A DNA stretch of 64,000 bases, from NCBI RefSeq assembly GCF_002441855.2, contig NZ_CP029487.1, forward strand, positions 1,488,001-1,552,000, given 5' to 3'. This document shows, in pieces, positions 39,561-47,934 of the stretch. A program made the translations under genes and the position numbers. The notes under the pieces were generated by a model that saw only the letters and a list, made by a program, of their open reading frames with translations, had not been told where the DNA came from and did no database searches. Within the stretch, counting starts at the first letter, position 1; each line of letters opens with the position of its first letter. This stretch comes from Eubacterium maltosivorans (GTDB lineage Bacteria > Bacillota > Clostridia > Eubacteriales > Eubacteriaceae).

Positions 39561-41972
39561 TTATTTCACAACCAGGTTAAAGATTTTGCCTGGCACAAAG
39601 ATTTCCTTCACGATATTTTTGCCTTCTACGTAGCTGCGGATATTTTCATGCTCAAGGGCGATGGCCTTGGCGGCTTCCTTGTCCGCGTCGGCGGGCAGGC
39701 TGATCTTACCGCGCACCTTGCCATTGATCTGGACGGCCATCTCGATGACGTCGTCCACTGTTTTGGCTTCGTCATAAGCAGGCCACGGGCTGTCGTGCAG
39801 GCAGCCTTCCAGTCCGGCGATTTCCCAGAGCTCCTCGGTGATATGCGGCGCTACCGGGTACAGCAGCTGAAGATAGGTTTTAAACTCATCCTTTGTCACC
39901 TTGCCCACGCTGTTAAACTCGTTGAGCAGGGTCATCAGAGCCGCGATGGCCGTGTTGAATTTCATTTCTTCGTAGTCGCTGCTGACTTTTTTGATGGTTT
40001 TGTGCATCATGCCTTCCAGCTCTGGGCTATAGCCTGTTTCGTCTGTCACAATTTCCTGAAGCTTCCAGACACGGTCCAGGTAACGCTTGGCGCCCTTGGT
40101 GCCATTTTCGGACCATGGCGCGGGTTTTTCATAGTCCCCGATGAACATGACATAGGTTCTCAGGGTATCGGCGCCGTATTCGTCGATGATATCGTTGGGG
40201 TTGACGACGTTGCCCTTGGACTTGGACATTTTTTCACCGTCTGAGCCAAGGATCAGGCCCTGCATGGTCCGTTTTTTGTAAGGCTCGGCTGTGGGTACCA
40301 CGCCGATGTCATACAGGAATTTATGCCAGAAACGGGAGTAGAGCAGATGGCGTGTGACGTGCTCCATACCGCCGTTATACCAGTCGACAGGCATCCAGTA
40401 TTTCATTTTGTCATAGTCGGCCAGCGCCTGGTCGTTTTTGTTGTCAAAATAGCGCAGGAAATACCAGCTGGAGCCGGCCCACTGCGGCATGGTGTCGGTT
40501 TCGCGCTTGGCCGGGCCGCCGCAGTGCGGACAGGTGGTGTTAACCCATTCAGGGATGCCGGCCAGCGGAGACTCGCCGGTGTCGGTGGGTTCATAGCTCT
40601 TGACCTTTGGCAGCTCTAAGGGCAGCTGGTCTTCCGGTACAGGGACCATGCCGCATTTCGGGCAGTGGACAATCGGAATCGGCTCACCCCAGTAGCGCTG
40701 GCGGTTAAAGGCCCAGTCCTTCATTTTATAGTTGATGGTCTTTTTGCCAAGTCCCTTTTCTTCCAGATATTCGATGGTTTTGGCAATGGCTTCCCTGACT
40801 TCCATTCCGTTTAAGAAGCCGGAGTTCACCATCTCGCCACTGGCCGTATCGGTATAGGCTTCCACGCTCACGTCGCCGCCCTTGATGACCTCGATGATCG
40901 GCAGCCCGAATTTCTTCGCGAATTCCCAGTCACGGGTATCATGGCCCGGAACCGCCATAATGGCGCCGGTGCCGTAGCCCATCATAACATAGTCTGCGAT
41001 AAAAATGGGGACTTCTTCCCCGCTTAAGGGGTTGATGCCGCGGATACCCTCGATCATGACCCCGGTTTTTTCCTTGGCCAGCTGGACACGTTCGAATTCA
41101 GTCTTGCGCTTGGCGGCTTCCTGGTAATCCACAATGGCGTCCATGTTGGTGATGCGGTCCTGCATTTCCTCGATCAGCGGATGCTCAGGCGCGATGACCA
41201 TAAAGGTCACGCCGAACAGGGTGTCGGGACGGGTGGTGAAAACACGGAGCTTCTGATCTGCGCCTGCGATGTCAAAATCGACCTCGGCGCCAATGGATTT
41301 ACCGATCCAGTTTTCCTGTTCCAGGCGGATACGCGGCAGGTAATCCACATCGTCCAGGCCTGCCAGAAGCTTTTCGGCATACTCACGGATTTTCAGGAAC
41401 CAAACGTCTTTTTCAAGCTGCACGACCTCGCTGCCGCAGATGGAGCATTTGCCCTCGCGGAAGTCTTCATTGGCCAGTACGACCTTGCAGCCGCTGCAGA
41501 AATTGACGTAGGTGCGGTCTCTGTAAACCAGACCGTGTTTAAAAAGCTGTAAGAATATCCACTGGGTCCACTTAAAATAGTTTGGATCGGTGGTGTCAAT
41601 CTCGCAGTCCCAGTCAAAGGAGTACCCAATAGATTTCAGCTGCTGGGTAAATACCTTGATGTTTTCATCCGTAACTTCTCTCGGATGGCGGCCCGTCTTG
41701 ATGGCGTAGTTCTCGGTCGGCAGGCCAAAGGCATCCCAGCCAATGGGGAATAAGACGTTAAAGCCCTCCATCCGGCGCTTTCTTGAAATGATTTCAAGGG
41801 ATGTGTAGGCTCTTACGTGTCCAACGTGCAGCCCGGCTCCTGAGGGATACGGGAATTCTACCAGACCATAAAACTTTTCTTTATCCGAGTTCTGCTCGAT
41901 TTTAAAGGTATCGTGGTCTTCCCAGTATTTCTGCCATTTTTTCTCAATTTTATGATGGTCGTATATCTTCAT
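39561..41972 (-). CDS. leuS: Leucyl-tRNA synthetase
   Basis: About 803 residues, the usual length for bacterial LeuRS. HVGH (GAGLHVGHVRAY, residues about 40-51) and KMSKS (DGEKMSKSKGN) mark the class I catalytic site, and an editing (CP1) domain with a T-rich site lies between. It charges tRNA-Leu with leucine in the cytoplasm. The frame could begin at 41996, but the ATG at 41972 follows GGAGG. No T-box leader is apparent in the 176 bases between it and the divergent ornithine racemase gene. Confidence 0.95.
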   Translation of the reverse strand: MKIYDHHKIEKKWQKYWEDHDTFKIEQNSDKEKFYGLVEFPYPSGAGLHVGHVRAYTSLEIISRKRRMEGFNVLFPIGWDAFGLPTENYAIKTGRHPREVTDENIKVFTQQLKSIGYSFDWDCEIDTTDPNYFKWTQWIFLQLFKHGLVYRDRTYVNFCSGCKVVLANEDFREGKCSICGSEVVQLEKDVWFLKIREYAEKLLAGLDDVDYLPRIRLEQENWIGKSIGAEVDFDIAGADQKLRVFTTRPDTLFGVTFMVIAPEHPLIEEMQDRITNMDAIVDYQEAAKRKTEFERVQLAKEKTGVMIEGIRGINPLSGEEVPIFIADYVMMGYGTGAIMAVPGHDTRDWEFAKKFGLPIIEVIKGGDVSVEAYTDTASGEMVNSGFLNGMEVREAIAKTIEYLEEKGLGKKTINYKMKDWAFNRQRYWGEPIPIVHCPKCGMVPVPEDQLPLELPKVKSYEPTDTGESPLAGIPEWVNTTCPHCGGPAKRETDTMPQWAGSSWYFLRYFDNKNDQALADYDKMKYWMPVDWYNGGMEHVTRHLLYSRFWHKFLYDIGVVPTAEPYKKRTMQGLILGSDGEKMSKSKGNVVNPNDIIDEYGADTLRTYVMFIGDYEKPAPWSENGTKGAKRYLDRVWKLQEIVTDETGYSPELEGMMHKTIKKVSSDYEEMKFNTAIAALMTLLNEFNSVGKVTKDEFKTYLQLLYPVAPHITEELWEIAGLEGCLHDSPWPAYDEAKTVDDVIEMAVQINGKVRGKISLPADADKEAAKAIALEHENIRSYVEGKNIVKEIFVPGKIFNLVVK

Positions 41973-42148
41973 GGGTTCCTCCAAATTAATAATCAAAATA
42001 CGTTTATAAGTGCACCCTTAATTATAAACAAGGCAGAAAATACTGTCAACCTAAAGCCGCCGGAAAGGGCGTAATTATTTTAAAAATCTTCGTACACTCT
42101 TCATAAAAACATGGTATACTAAGACGTATAAAATTTTTGAGGTGAACC

Positions 42149-43210
42149 ATGTATCCATTATTGCGATTTAACAAACAGCAAATTCTTGAAAATACACAGA
42201 CGATTGTAAAGGCCGCTGCCGAAAAAAACATCAGCGTTACCGGCATTACCAAATGCACCGGCGGCAATTATGAGATTGCCGAAACCCTGCTGGCGGGCGG
42301 CGTTACAGCCCTTGGCGATTCCCGCGTCCAAAATCTCGTCACCCTCGCAGACCTTCATTGCCCAAAATGGCTGATCCGCATGCCCATGCTCTCCGAGGTT
42401 GAAGAAACCGTTCTGTACGCCACCCTTTCCCTAAACTCCGAGCTTAAAACAGTCCAGGCTCTGGACGCGGCGGCGGCCAGGCACCATAAAAAGCACGAGG
42501 TGCTGATCATGGTGGATCTGGGCGATCTGCGTGAGGGCTATTTCACAGAGGAATCCCTCTGCGCGGATATGGCGGAGATGCTGAAGCTTAAAAACATTGA
42601 CATCCGGGGTATCGGCGCCAACCTGTCCTGCACTGGCGCCATCGTACCCACTGTGGAAACCTACGAGCGCTTTAACGATTTCCAGACCCTTCTTAAAAAA
42701 CGTTTTGATCTGGACTGCGCCATTACCTCCGGCGGCGCCTCCAGCACCTATTTTATGGTGGAGGATGGCACCATTCCCTCCTGTATCAATAACCTGCGCA
42801 TCGGCGAGCTGATCCTCATCGGAAACGATACCTCCAACAACATGCGCTATGAAAATCTTCACGACGACAATTTTATCCTGGATGTGGAGATTATCGAAAT
42901 CAAGGATAAACCCTCCATGCCCATTGGCAAAATCGGCTGTGACGCCTATGGCTGCACCCCGGTATTTGAAGACCGCGGTATCCGCAGGCGGGCCATCTGC
43001 GCCCTGGGCAAGCAGGATACCACCATGGAGGATCTGACCCCGCTGGATAAAGAACTTGAGATCATCGCCTCCAGCTCAGACCACCTGATTGTGGATATCA
43101 CCGAGTGCGGCCGTGCTTACCAGGTCGGGGATATTGTGTCCTTCCGCTGCAATTACGTCAGCGCCCTTCACGCCTCCACCTCGGAATACATCTATAAATC
43201 TGCTTTTTAA
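42149..43210 (+). CDS. orr: Ornithine racemase-like PLP enzyme (alanine racemase fold III)
   Basis: A 353-residue PLP enzyme related to clostridial ornithine racemase and the YhfX/alanine-racemase N-terminal family. GITKCTGGN holds the PLP Lys near residue 36; ITSGGASSTYFM and NNLRIGELILIGND follow. It would interconvert L- and D-ornithine, the first step of oxidative/reductive ornithine fermentation in Clostridia. The gene stands alone after a plausible -10 TATACT (42115-42120), with a GAGGTG site, and is followed by a repeat element. Substrate assignment is by family resemblance. Confidence 0.82.
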   Translation: MYPLLRFNKQQILENTQTIVKAAAEKNISVTGITKCTGGNYEIAETLLAGGVTALGDSRVQNLVTLADLHCPKWLIRMPMLSEVEETVLYATLSLNSELKTVQALDAAAARHHKKHEVLIMVDLGDLREGYFTEESLCADMAEMLKLKNIDIRGIGANLSCTGAIVPTVETYERFNDFQTLLKKRFDLDCAITSGGASSTYFMVEDGTIPSCINNLRIGELILIGNDTSNNMRYENLHDDNFILDVEIIEIKDKPSMPIGKIGCDAYGCTPVFEDRGIRRRAICALGKQDTTMEDLTPLDKELEIIASSSDHLIVDITECGRAYQVGDIVSFRCNYVSALHASTSEYIYKSAF

Positions 43211-43360
43211 GTGGAAGGTTGAAGGTGGAAAGTGGAAGGTTTTGGGACGCTTTAGCCAAGGCTCAAGCGATTTTAATTGCGGCCGCAGGCCGCATCTAAT
43301 CAAATCTGCCTGTGGCAGATTTGCACCTGAACTTTCAACTATCCACTTTCAACTTTCAAC
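43211..43360. repeat. Family A terminal-inverted-repeat element, copy 3
   Basis: Left end units GTGGAAG, GTTGAAG, GTGGAAAG, TGGAAGG; right end AACTTTCAACTATCCACTTT and CAACTTTCAAC. Inside are GCGGCCGCAGGCCGC and CAAATCTGCCTGTGGCAGATTTG-type arms. It begins immediately after the ornithine racemase stop codon. Confidence 0.85.
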
Positions 43361-43433
43361 TAGTGAATCCTCTTTTCAGGCTTTTCCTCTAATGTTAAAA
43401 TTTTCCTTGCCCGTCTGGGCCATTTTTACTTTT

Positions 43434-43463
43434 TTGACCCCTTGTTTTTCCCCTGATTATGGT
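43434..43463 (+). promoter_or_regulatory. Promoter of the EamA gene
   Basis: TTGACC (43434-43439), 18 bases, TATGGT (43458-43463), about 45 bases before the start codon. Confidence 0.5.
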
Positions 43464-43507
43464 GTATGCTTGTGCTGTTGGAAAGCATTTATATCGTTGG
43501 AGGAAAA

Positions 43508-44434
43508 ATGAAAAGCTTAAAAGGAAATTTGTTTATCATACTCTCGGCCTGTATCTTTGGTTTTACACCGATCATGGGAAAAATCACCTATCTTAACGGC
43601 AGCAATTCCATTATGCTGACCTTTCTGAGAACCTTTTTCTGTGTACCGGTTTTATGGATTATTTTAAAACAGCAGAAGGTGTCCTTTAAGCTTTCAAAAC
43701 CACAGCTTAAACAGCTTCTGATCATCAGCTTTATCGGTTCTGCGGTCACCACCCTCATGCTGTACCAGTCCTATAACTACATACCAGTGGGCACTGCCAC
43801 CACCCTGCACTTTGTCTATCCAGTGTTTGTGGCTCTGGGCGCCATTCTGATCTTTAAAGAGCATCTGACCAAGCCCAAAATTCTGGCCCTGGTCATCGCC
43901 ACAGCTGGTATCAGCTTTTTTATGGGCGGTAAAATTGAAGGCGGCCTGCTGGGTATCCTCTTAGCCCTGGTTTCCGGCCTGACTTATGCCTTCTACATCC
44001 TGTATCTGGATAAAAGCAGTCTTTTAGATCTGCACCCGCTCAAGCTGTCCTTTTATATTAACCTGTTTGTGGCCGGCTTTGTCTTTATCTACGGCCTGTT
44101 CACCGGCACCCTGACCCTTGCCATCACCCCTATGGGCTGGCTGCTCTCCTTTCTGGTGGCCATGCTCTGCGGCTTTCTGGGCATTACCCTGTTCCAGCTG
44201 GGCGTCAAGCTGTCCGGGGGCACCACAGCCGCCATCCTCAGCATGTTTGAGCCCATCACCAGCGTGGTCTGCGGCATCGCCTTTCTGGGCGAGCCCGTTA
44301 CGCTGAAAAGTGTGCTGGGCTGTGTGCTGATTCTGACCGGTGTCACCGTCCTCACCGTGTTTAAAGGGAAGGCGCCGGCTGAGACGCCTGATCTAAATTT
44401 AGAGTTTGCTGCCAATGAGGAAATGGAAAATTGA
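43508..44434 (+). CDS. EamA-family (DMT) transporter
   Basis: A protein of about 308 residues with ten membrane segments in two EamA repeats (first starting FIILSACIFGFTPIMGKITY; second LALVSGLTYAFYILYLD). Members export or import amino acids, drugs or metabolites; the substrate here is unknown. A start at 43466 is in frame, but the ATG at 43508 follows GGAGG. The last residues (EEMEN) and the stop TGA are part of the repeat element that begins at about 44421, so the element has reshaped the end of the protein. Confidence 0.88.
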   Translation: MKSLKGNLFIILSACIFGFTPIMGKITYLNGSNSIMLTFLRTFFCVPVLWIILKQQKVSFKLSKPQLKQLLIISFIGSAVTTLMLYQSYNYIPVGTATTLHFVYPVFVALGAILIFKEHLTKPKILALVIATAGISFFMGGKIEGGLLGILLALVSGLTYAFYILYLDKSSLLDLHPLKLSFYINLFVAGFVFIYGLFTGTLTLAITPMGWLLSFLVAMLCGFLGITLFQLGVKLSGGTTAAILSMFEPITSVVCGIAFLGEPVTLKSVLGCVLILTGVTVLTVFKGKAPAETPDLNLEFAANEEMEN

Positions 44435-44649
44435 AAATTTAAAATGGAAAATTCATGTACAAAAAGCCCCTGGCTTTTTGATTGAGAGGCGGCTTACGCC
44501 GCATTTTAATCAAATTGCCAGAGGCTGTTTTTCTATCATTTGCCAGTTCACCTATGCATTTTATTGTCTGCGGCCACAGGTCGCTGTTTAAACCGCTTTT
44601 GCCAACGGCAAAAGGGTTCTGGAATTTTTCATTTTCCATCTTCAATTTC
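44421..44649. repeat. Family A-like terminal-inverted-repeat element, copy 5
   Basis: Left end AAATGGAAAATTGAAAATTT and AAATGGAAAATTC; right end AATTTTTCATTTTCCATC and TTCAATTTCC. Internal hairpins include AAAAAGCCCCTGGCTTTTT and GGCGGCTTACGCCGC. It fills the whole gap between the convergent EamA gene and the PF06541-like gene and supplies the EamA stop codon. Confidence 0.75.
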
Positions 44650-45330
44650 CTAAAGAATCATATTCGGATAAATCTTCCGCATAAAATCATCGGGATAGGT
44701 CTTATCCAGAAATTCCTCAAAGGCATTGTCCGCCTTCACGCCGTGGTCACGCTGGTCCCAGCGCTGGACCGCCAGGGCGGAAATCGCCATGTTAAAGACC
44801 ATAAACACCACCAGCACCCAGGTCAGCACTACCCCCACCTTGTTGGGAATTTTTTCGATCCATTTGGAGAAATACGGGTAAATATCCTTTACCCACAAAA
44901 GCCCCAGAATGCCCCAGAACAGCCCATACAGCAGACAGGTGCGCCCGCCGATGTTGAGGGGAAGGTTGCTGTAATCCCAGGATACGGTCCCCATAAAATA
45001 CTGTTGAAAGGCTGAACAGAGATACTCAAAGCCTGAGCCAATGACCATACTGAAAAGAAAGATGATCAGGTCTCTTTTATGGGCAAGAGGCCTTAAAACA
45101 ATGGTCAGAACCACAGCTCCAAAGCCGTAGACTGGGTTAAAGGGGCCGTAAATCAAACCTGACCGGCTCTCAATAAGACCGTGCTGGGTTACAAAACAAA
45201 AAATCATTTCAAGAATCGTCCCTAAAAAACACCCGATCATAAAAATCCAGAATAGCTTATAAAAATTCAAGCCCGCCGCGAAGGAGCGGCTGCCTGAGTC
45301 GTTTTGGGCAGATGCCTGTGTCTTTTTCAT
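44650..45330 (-). CDS. PF06541-type (putative ABC transporter type IV) membrane protein
   Basis: About 226 residues with five or six membrane segments, resembling PF06541 proteins (Firmicutes, historically named putative ABC transporter permease). FYKLFWIFMIGCFLGTILEMIFCFVTQHGLIESRSGLIYGPFNPVYGFGAVVLT is the family's characteristic N-terminal half. No ATPase gene is adjacent and transport has not been shown for the family. The start at 45330 has a GGAGG site; the 45342 start is less well placed. Confidence 0.82.
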   Translation of the reverse strand: MKKTQASAQNDSGSRSFAAGLNFYKLFWIFMIGCFLGTILEMIFCFVTQHGLIESRSGLIYGPFNPVYGFGAVVLTIVLRPLAHKRDLIIFLFSMVIGSGFEYLCSAFQQYFMGTVSWDYSNLPLNIGGRTCLLYGLFWGILGLLWVKDIYPYFSKWIEKIPNKVGVVLTWVLVVFMVFNMAISALAVQRWDQRDHGVKADNAFEEFLDKTYPDDFMRKIYPNMIL

Positions 45331-45393
45331 GGTTTCCTCCATTTTGCTTTTATATTGATATGATTATATCTACCCAAAGATGCTAAAGTGGTA

Positions 45394-45416
45394 ACAAAAA
45401 AGCGGCCCAGGGCCGC
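45394..45416 (-). terminator. Terminator of feoB copy 2
   Basis: GCGGCC and GGCCGC with a three-base loop, followed on the minus strand by a T run (TTTTTTG). Confidence 0.75.
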
Positions 45417-45423
45417 AGATAAA

Positions 45424-47454
45424 TCAAATAAACAGGCTTCCAATCTGATAGACCAGCATGGAGATCAGATAGGCGGTACCCGTCTGGTACAAAATGGCAA
45501 AACCAAAGGTTTTCCAGTTTCCCAGCTCCTTTTTCATGGTCGCCAGAGCCGCCATGCAGGGCGATGCCAAAAGCACAAACAGGATAAAGCTGTAAGCCGA
45601 GAGCGGGGTGAATATCTGTCCGAGCGCCATGGTAAAGCCGCCGTCAAAGGTACTGGTCAGAACACTCATGGTGCTGATGATCATTTCCTTGGCCGCAATG
45701 CCCGATAATACCGAAACGCTGGCCACCCAGTTGCCGAAGCCCAATGGGGCAAAAATCGGGGCGATCAATTTTCCGAAGGCCGCCAGAATACTTTCATCGG
45801 CATTGGCGGTCATCTGGAAATTGGTGCCAAAGTTCTGGAGAAACCACAGCGCAACCGAGGCCGCAAAAATAATGGTGCCGGCGCGCACAATAAATTCCTT
45901 CACGCGCTGCCATACCTGGCTAACCGTGTTTTTAAGCACCGGCAGGCGGTAGGGAGGCAGTTCCAGCAGATAACCGGAATCCTGCCCCTTAAATACCGTT
46001 TTGGATAGGATTACGCCTGACACAAAGACCACCAGCAGACTCACGATATACAAGGAAAAAACCATGACAGACTGGGCTTTTGAGAAAAAGGCCGACGCCA
46101 TGAGCACATAGATCGGCATCTTGGCCCCACAGGAGATAAACGGGGTCAGGATAATGGTGAGCTTCCGCTCCCGCTCATTCTCCAGAGTCCGTGTCGCCAT
46201 AATCCCAGGCACCGAGCACCCAAGCCCCACGACCATTGGGATAAAGGATTTTCCCGAAAGGCCGAACTTCCGAAACACACGGTCCATCATGAAGGCCACC
46301 CGCGCCATATAGCCACTGTCCTCCAGCACAGAGATGAAGATAAACAGCACGGTAATCTGGGGGATAAAGGTCAGAACCGCCCCCACGCCGGTGATGGCCC
46401 CCTCGGTGACCAGAGCGATGAGCCACGGGGCCACGTTCAGCCCCTCCATAAAGCCCGTCACGCCGGGGATCAGCGTCCCGCTGATAAAACCCTCGATCAG
46501 ACCTGTTGTGCCATCCCCCACCACGTTGATGGATACAAAATAAATGATAAACATAAAAATAAAGAAAATGGGCAGAGCCGCGTAGCGGTTCATGAGCACC
46601 TTATCCAGCCTGTCCTCAAAGGCCAGATGACTCTTGCCAATCTTTTTCGTAGCCCTTGCCACCTGATCAGTGATAAAGCGGTAGCGGTAATCCGCGATGG
46701 TGCTGTCCACATCCTGTCCGCTGATTTCCCTGATCTTTTCCCGGGCGTCATAGATGTCCTGATCCAGCCCAAAGCAGTTCGCCACCTTTTTCAGAATCTC
46801 ATCATCCTTTTCAATGAGCTTGATGCTTCTGAAAATCTTTGGATAACCGGGCAGAATATCCGGGTAGGACCGCTGTACCAGATTGTCGAAATCAATGATG
46901 ACCTTTTCGATATTATCTGGAAAAATCGGATTGAATTCCGGTGTTTTTCCGGCTTTCCGGTCACTCTCCAGCTTTTCCTCGACTGCCTTAATCAGCGCCT
47001 CAATACCGATCCCCTTTTGGGCGGATATCTCCATAAATGGAAAGCCGAACCCTTTTTTTAAGGAGTGAAGATCAAGCTTCAGTCCTTTTTTCTCAACAAT
47101 GTCCATCATATTCAGCACACCGATGATGGGAATCTTCAATTCCATCAGCTGAGTGGTCAGGTACAGGTTTCGCTCAATGTTTGAGGCATCTAAAATATTG
47201 ATGATCAGATCCGGCGGCTCACTCAGCAGAAAATCCCTTGATACGATCTCGTCCATGGAATAGGGAGCCAGCGAATAAATGCCTGGAAGGTCCACCAGCG
47301 TAATTTTGCTCACGGTATCCCGCAGATCCCCTTCCTTTTTTTCAATGGTGACCCCCGGCCAGTTCCCCACGTACAGATTGCTTCCAGTCAGGCTGTTAAA
47401 TAGGGTGGTCTTTCCGGAATTCGGATTTCCCACCAGTGCAACGCGATAATTCAT
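45424..47454 (-). CDS. feoB: FeoB ferrous iron transporter (copy 2)
   Basis: A 676-residue intact FeoB: G1 GNPNSGKTTLFN (residues 8-19), G3 DLPG, NMMD, a helical GDI-like linker, then the membrane domain with two gate regions around the MARVAFMMDR and GVPGIMA-like motifs. It imports Fe(II) powered by GTP. Unlike copy 1 it lacks the long Ala/Glu-rich insert and has an uninterrupted frame. It is separated from feoA by 116 bases with a hairpin. The ATG follows a weak GAGGAGT site. Confidence 0.95.
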   Translation of the reverse strand: MNYRVALVGNPNSGKTTLFNSLTGSNLYVGNWPGVTIEKKEGDLRDTVSKITLVDLPGIYSLAPYSMDEIVSRDFLLSEPPDLIINILDASNIERNLYLTTQLMELKIPIIGVLNMMDIVEKKGLKLDLHSLKKGFGFPFMEISAQKGIGIEALIKAVEEKLESDRKAGKTPEFNPIFPDNIEKVIIDFDNLVQRSYPDILPGYPKIFRSIKLIEKDDEILKKVANCFGLDQDIYDAREKIREISGQDVDSTIADYRYRFITDQVARATKKIGKSHLAFEDRLDKVLMNRYAALPIFFIFMFIIYFVSINVVGDGTTGLIEGFISGTLIPGVTGFMEGLNVAPWLIALVTEGAITGVGAVLTFIPQITVLFIFISVLEDSGYMARVAFMMDRVFRKFGLSGKSFIPMVVGLGCSVPGIMATRTLENERERKLTIILTPFISCGAKMPIYVLMASAFFSKAQSVMVFSLYIVSLLVVFVSGVILSKTVFKGQDSGYLLELPPYRLPVLKNTVSQVWQRVKEFIVRAGTIIFAASVALWFLQNFGTNFQMTANADESILAAFGKLIAPIFAPLGFGNWVASVSVLSGIAAKEMIISTMSVLTSTFDGGFTMALGQIFTPLSAYSFILFVLLASPCMAALATMKKELGNWKTFGFAILYQTGTAYLISMLVYQIGSLFI

Positions 47455-47510
47455 AAAATACTCCTCGGTTTTTAGGATGTCACATGAAACTAACTTACTC
47501 TTACAAGAGA

Positions 47511-47537
47511 AAAACCACCTTGAAAAAGGCGGTTTTT
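47511..47537 (-). terminator. Attenuator-like hairpin between feoA and feoB
   Basis: AAAACCACCTT and AAGGCGGTTTT pair nearly perfectly around GAAA; on the minus strand a short T run follows. It could reduce feoB relative to feoA. Confidence 0.55.
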
Positions 47538-47570
47538 GTGATTTAATATTTATTTTGCATCTTAAAACAA

Positions 47571-47795
47571 TTAGGCGATTAATATATTTTCAGCATCGTT
47601 TTTACGTAGGCTTAACGCATAGCCTCTAAGGTGAATTTCGATTGGATCTCCAAAGGGCGCTACCTTATCGACCATTACCTCCACACCAGGGGTTACGCCC
47701 ATATCCATGAGCTTGCGGCGCATGAGGCCTTCCACTGAAATTGTATCAACCACACCTGATTCCCCAGGTCTTAAATCCTTCAATGTTGTTTTCAT
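47571..47795 (-). CDS. feoA: FeoA
   Basis: About 74 residues with an SH3-like fold: MKTTLKDLRPGESGVVDTIS, RRKLMDMGVTPGVEVMVDK and IEIHLRGYALSLRKNDAENI, all typical of FeoA. It interacts with FeoB. The frame could begin at 47804 (GTG), but the ATG at 47795 is usual for the family. A perfect promoter lies upstream. Confidence 0.93.
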   Translation of the reverse strand: MKTTLKDLRPGESGVVDTISVEGLMRRKLMDMGVTPGVEVMVDKVAPFGDPIEIHLRGYALSLRKNDAENILIA

Positions 47796-47835
47796 CTTTA
47801 TCACCCACTGTCTGTTAAACTCTTTTGTTAGCTTT

Positions 47836-47864
47836 ATTATACTTAATTAGACAGTACCTGTCAA
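47836..47864 (-). promoter_or_regulatory. Consensus promoter of feoA-feoB copy 2
   Basis: TTGACA (47859-47864), 17 bases, TATAAT (47836-47841) on the minus strand: a perfect sigma-A promoter. No iron box as clear as that of copy 1 is visible. Confidence 0.85.
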
Positions 47865-47934
47865 TGCATTTTGTGAAAAGATTGGTAATATTTAGTATTT
47901 TTTATGTAAAGCCTTATCTTTCGATGGGCTGCGC

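Noticed and set aside
41973-42148. T-box leader for leuS
   Set aside because: The interval before leuS is too short and has neither a T-box core nor a terminator/antiterminator pair on the minus strand.
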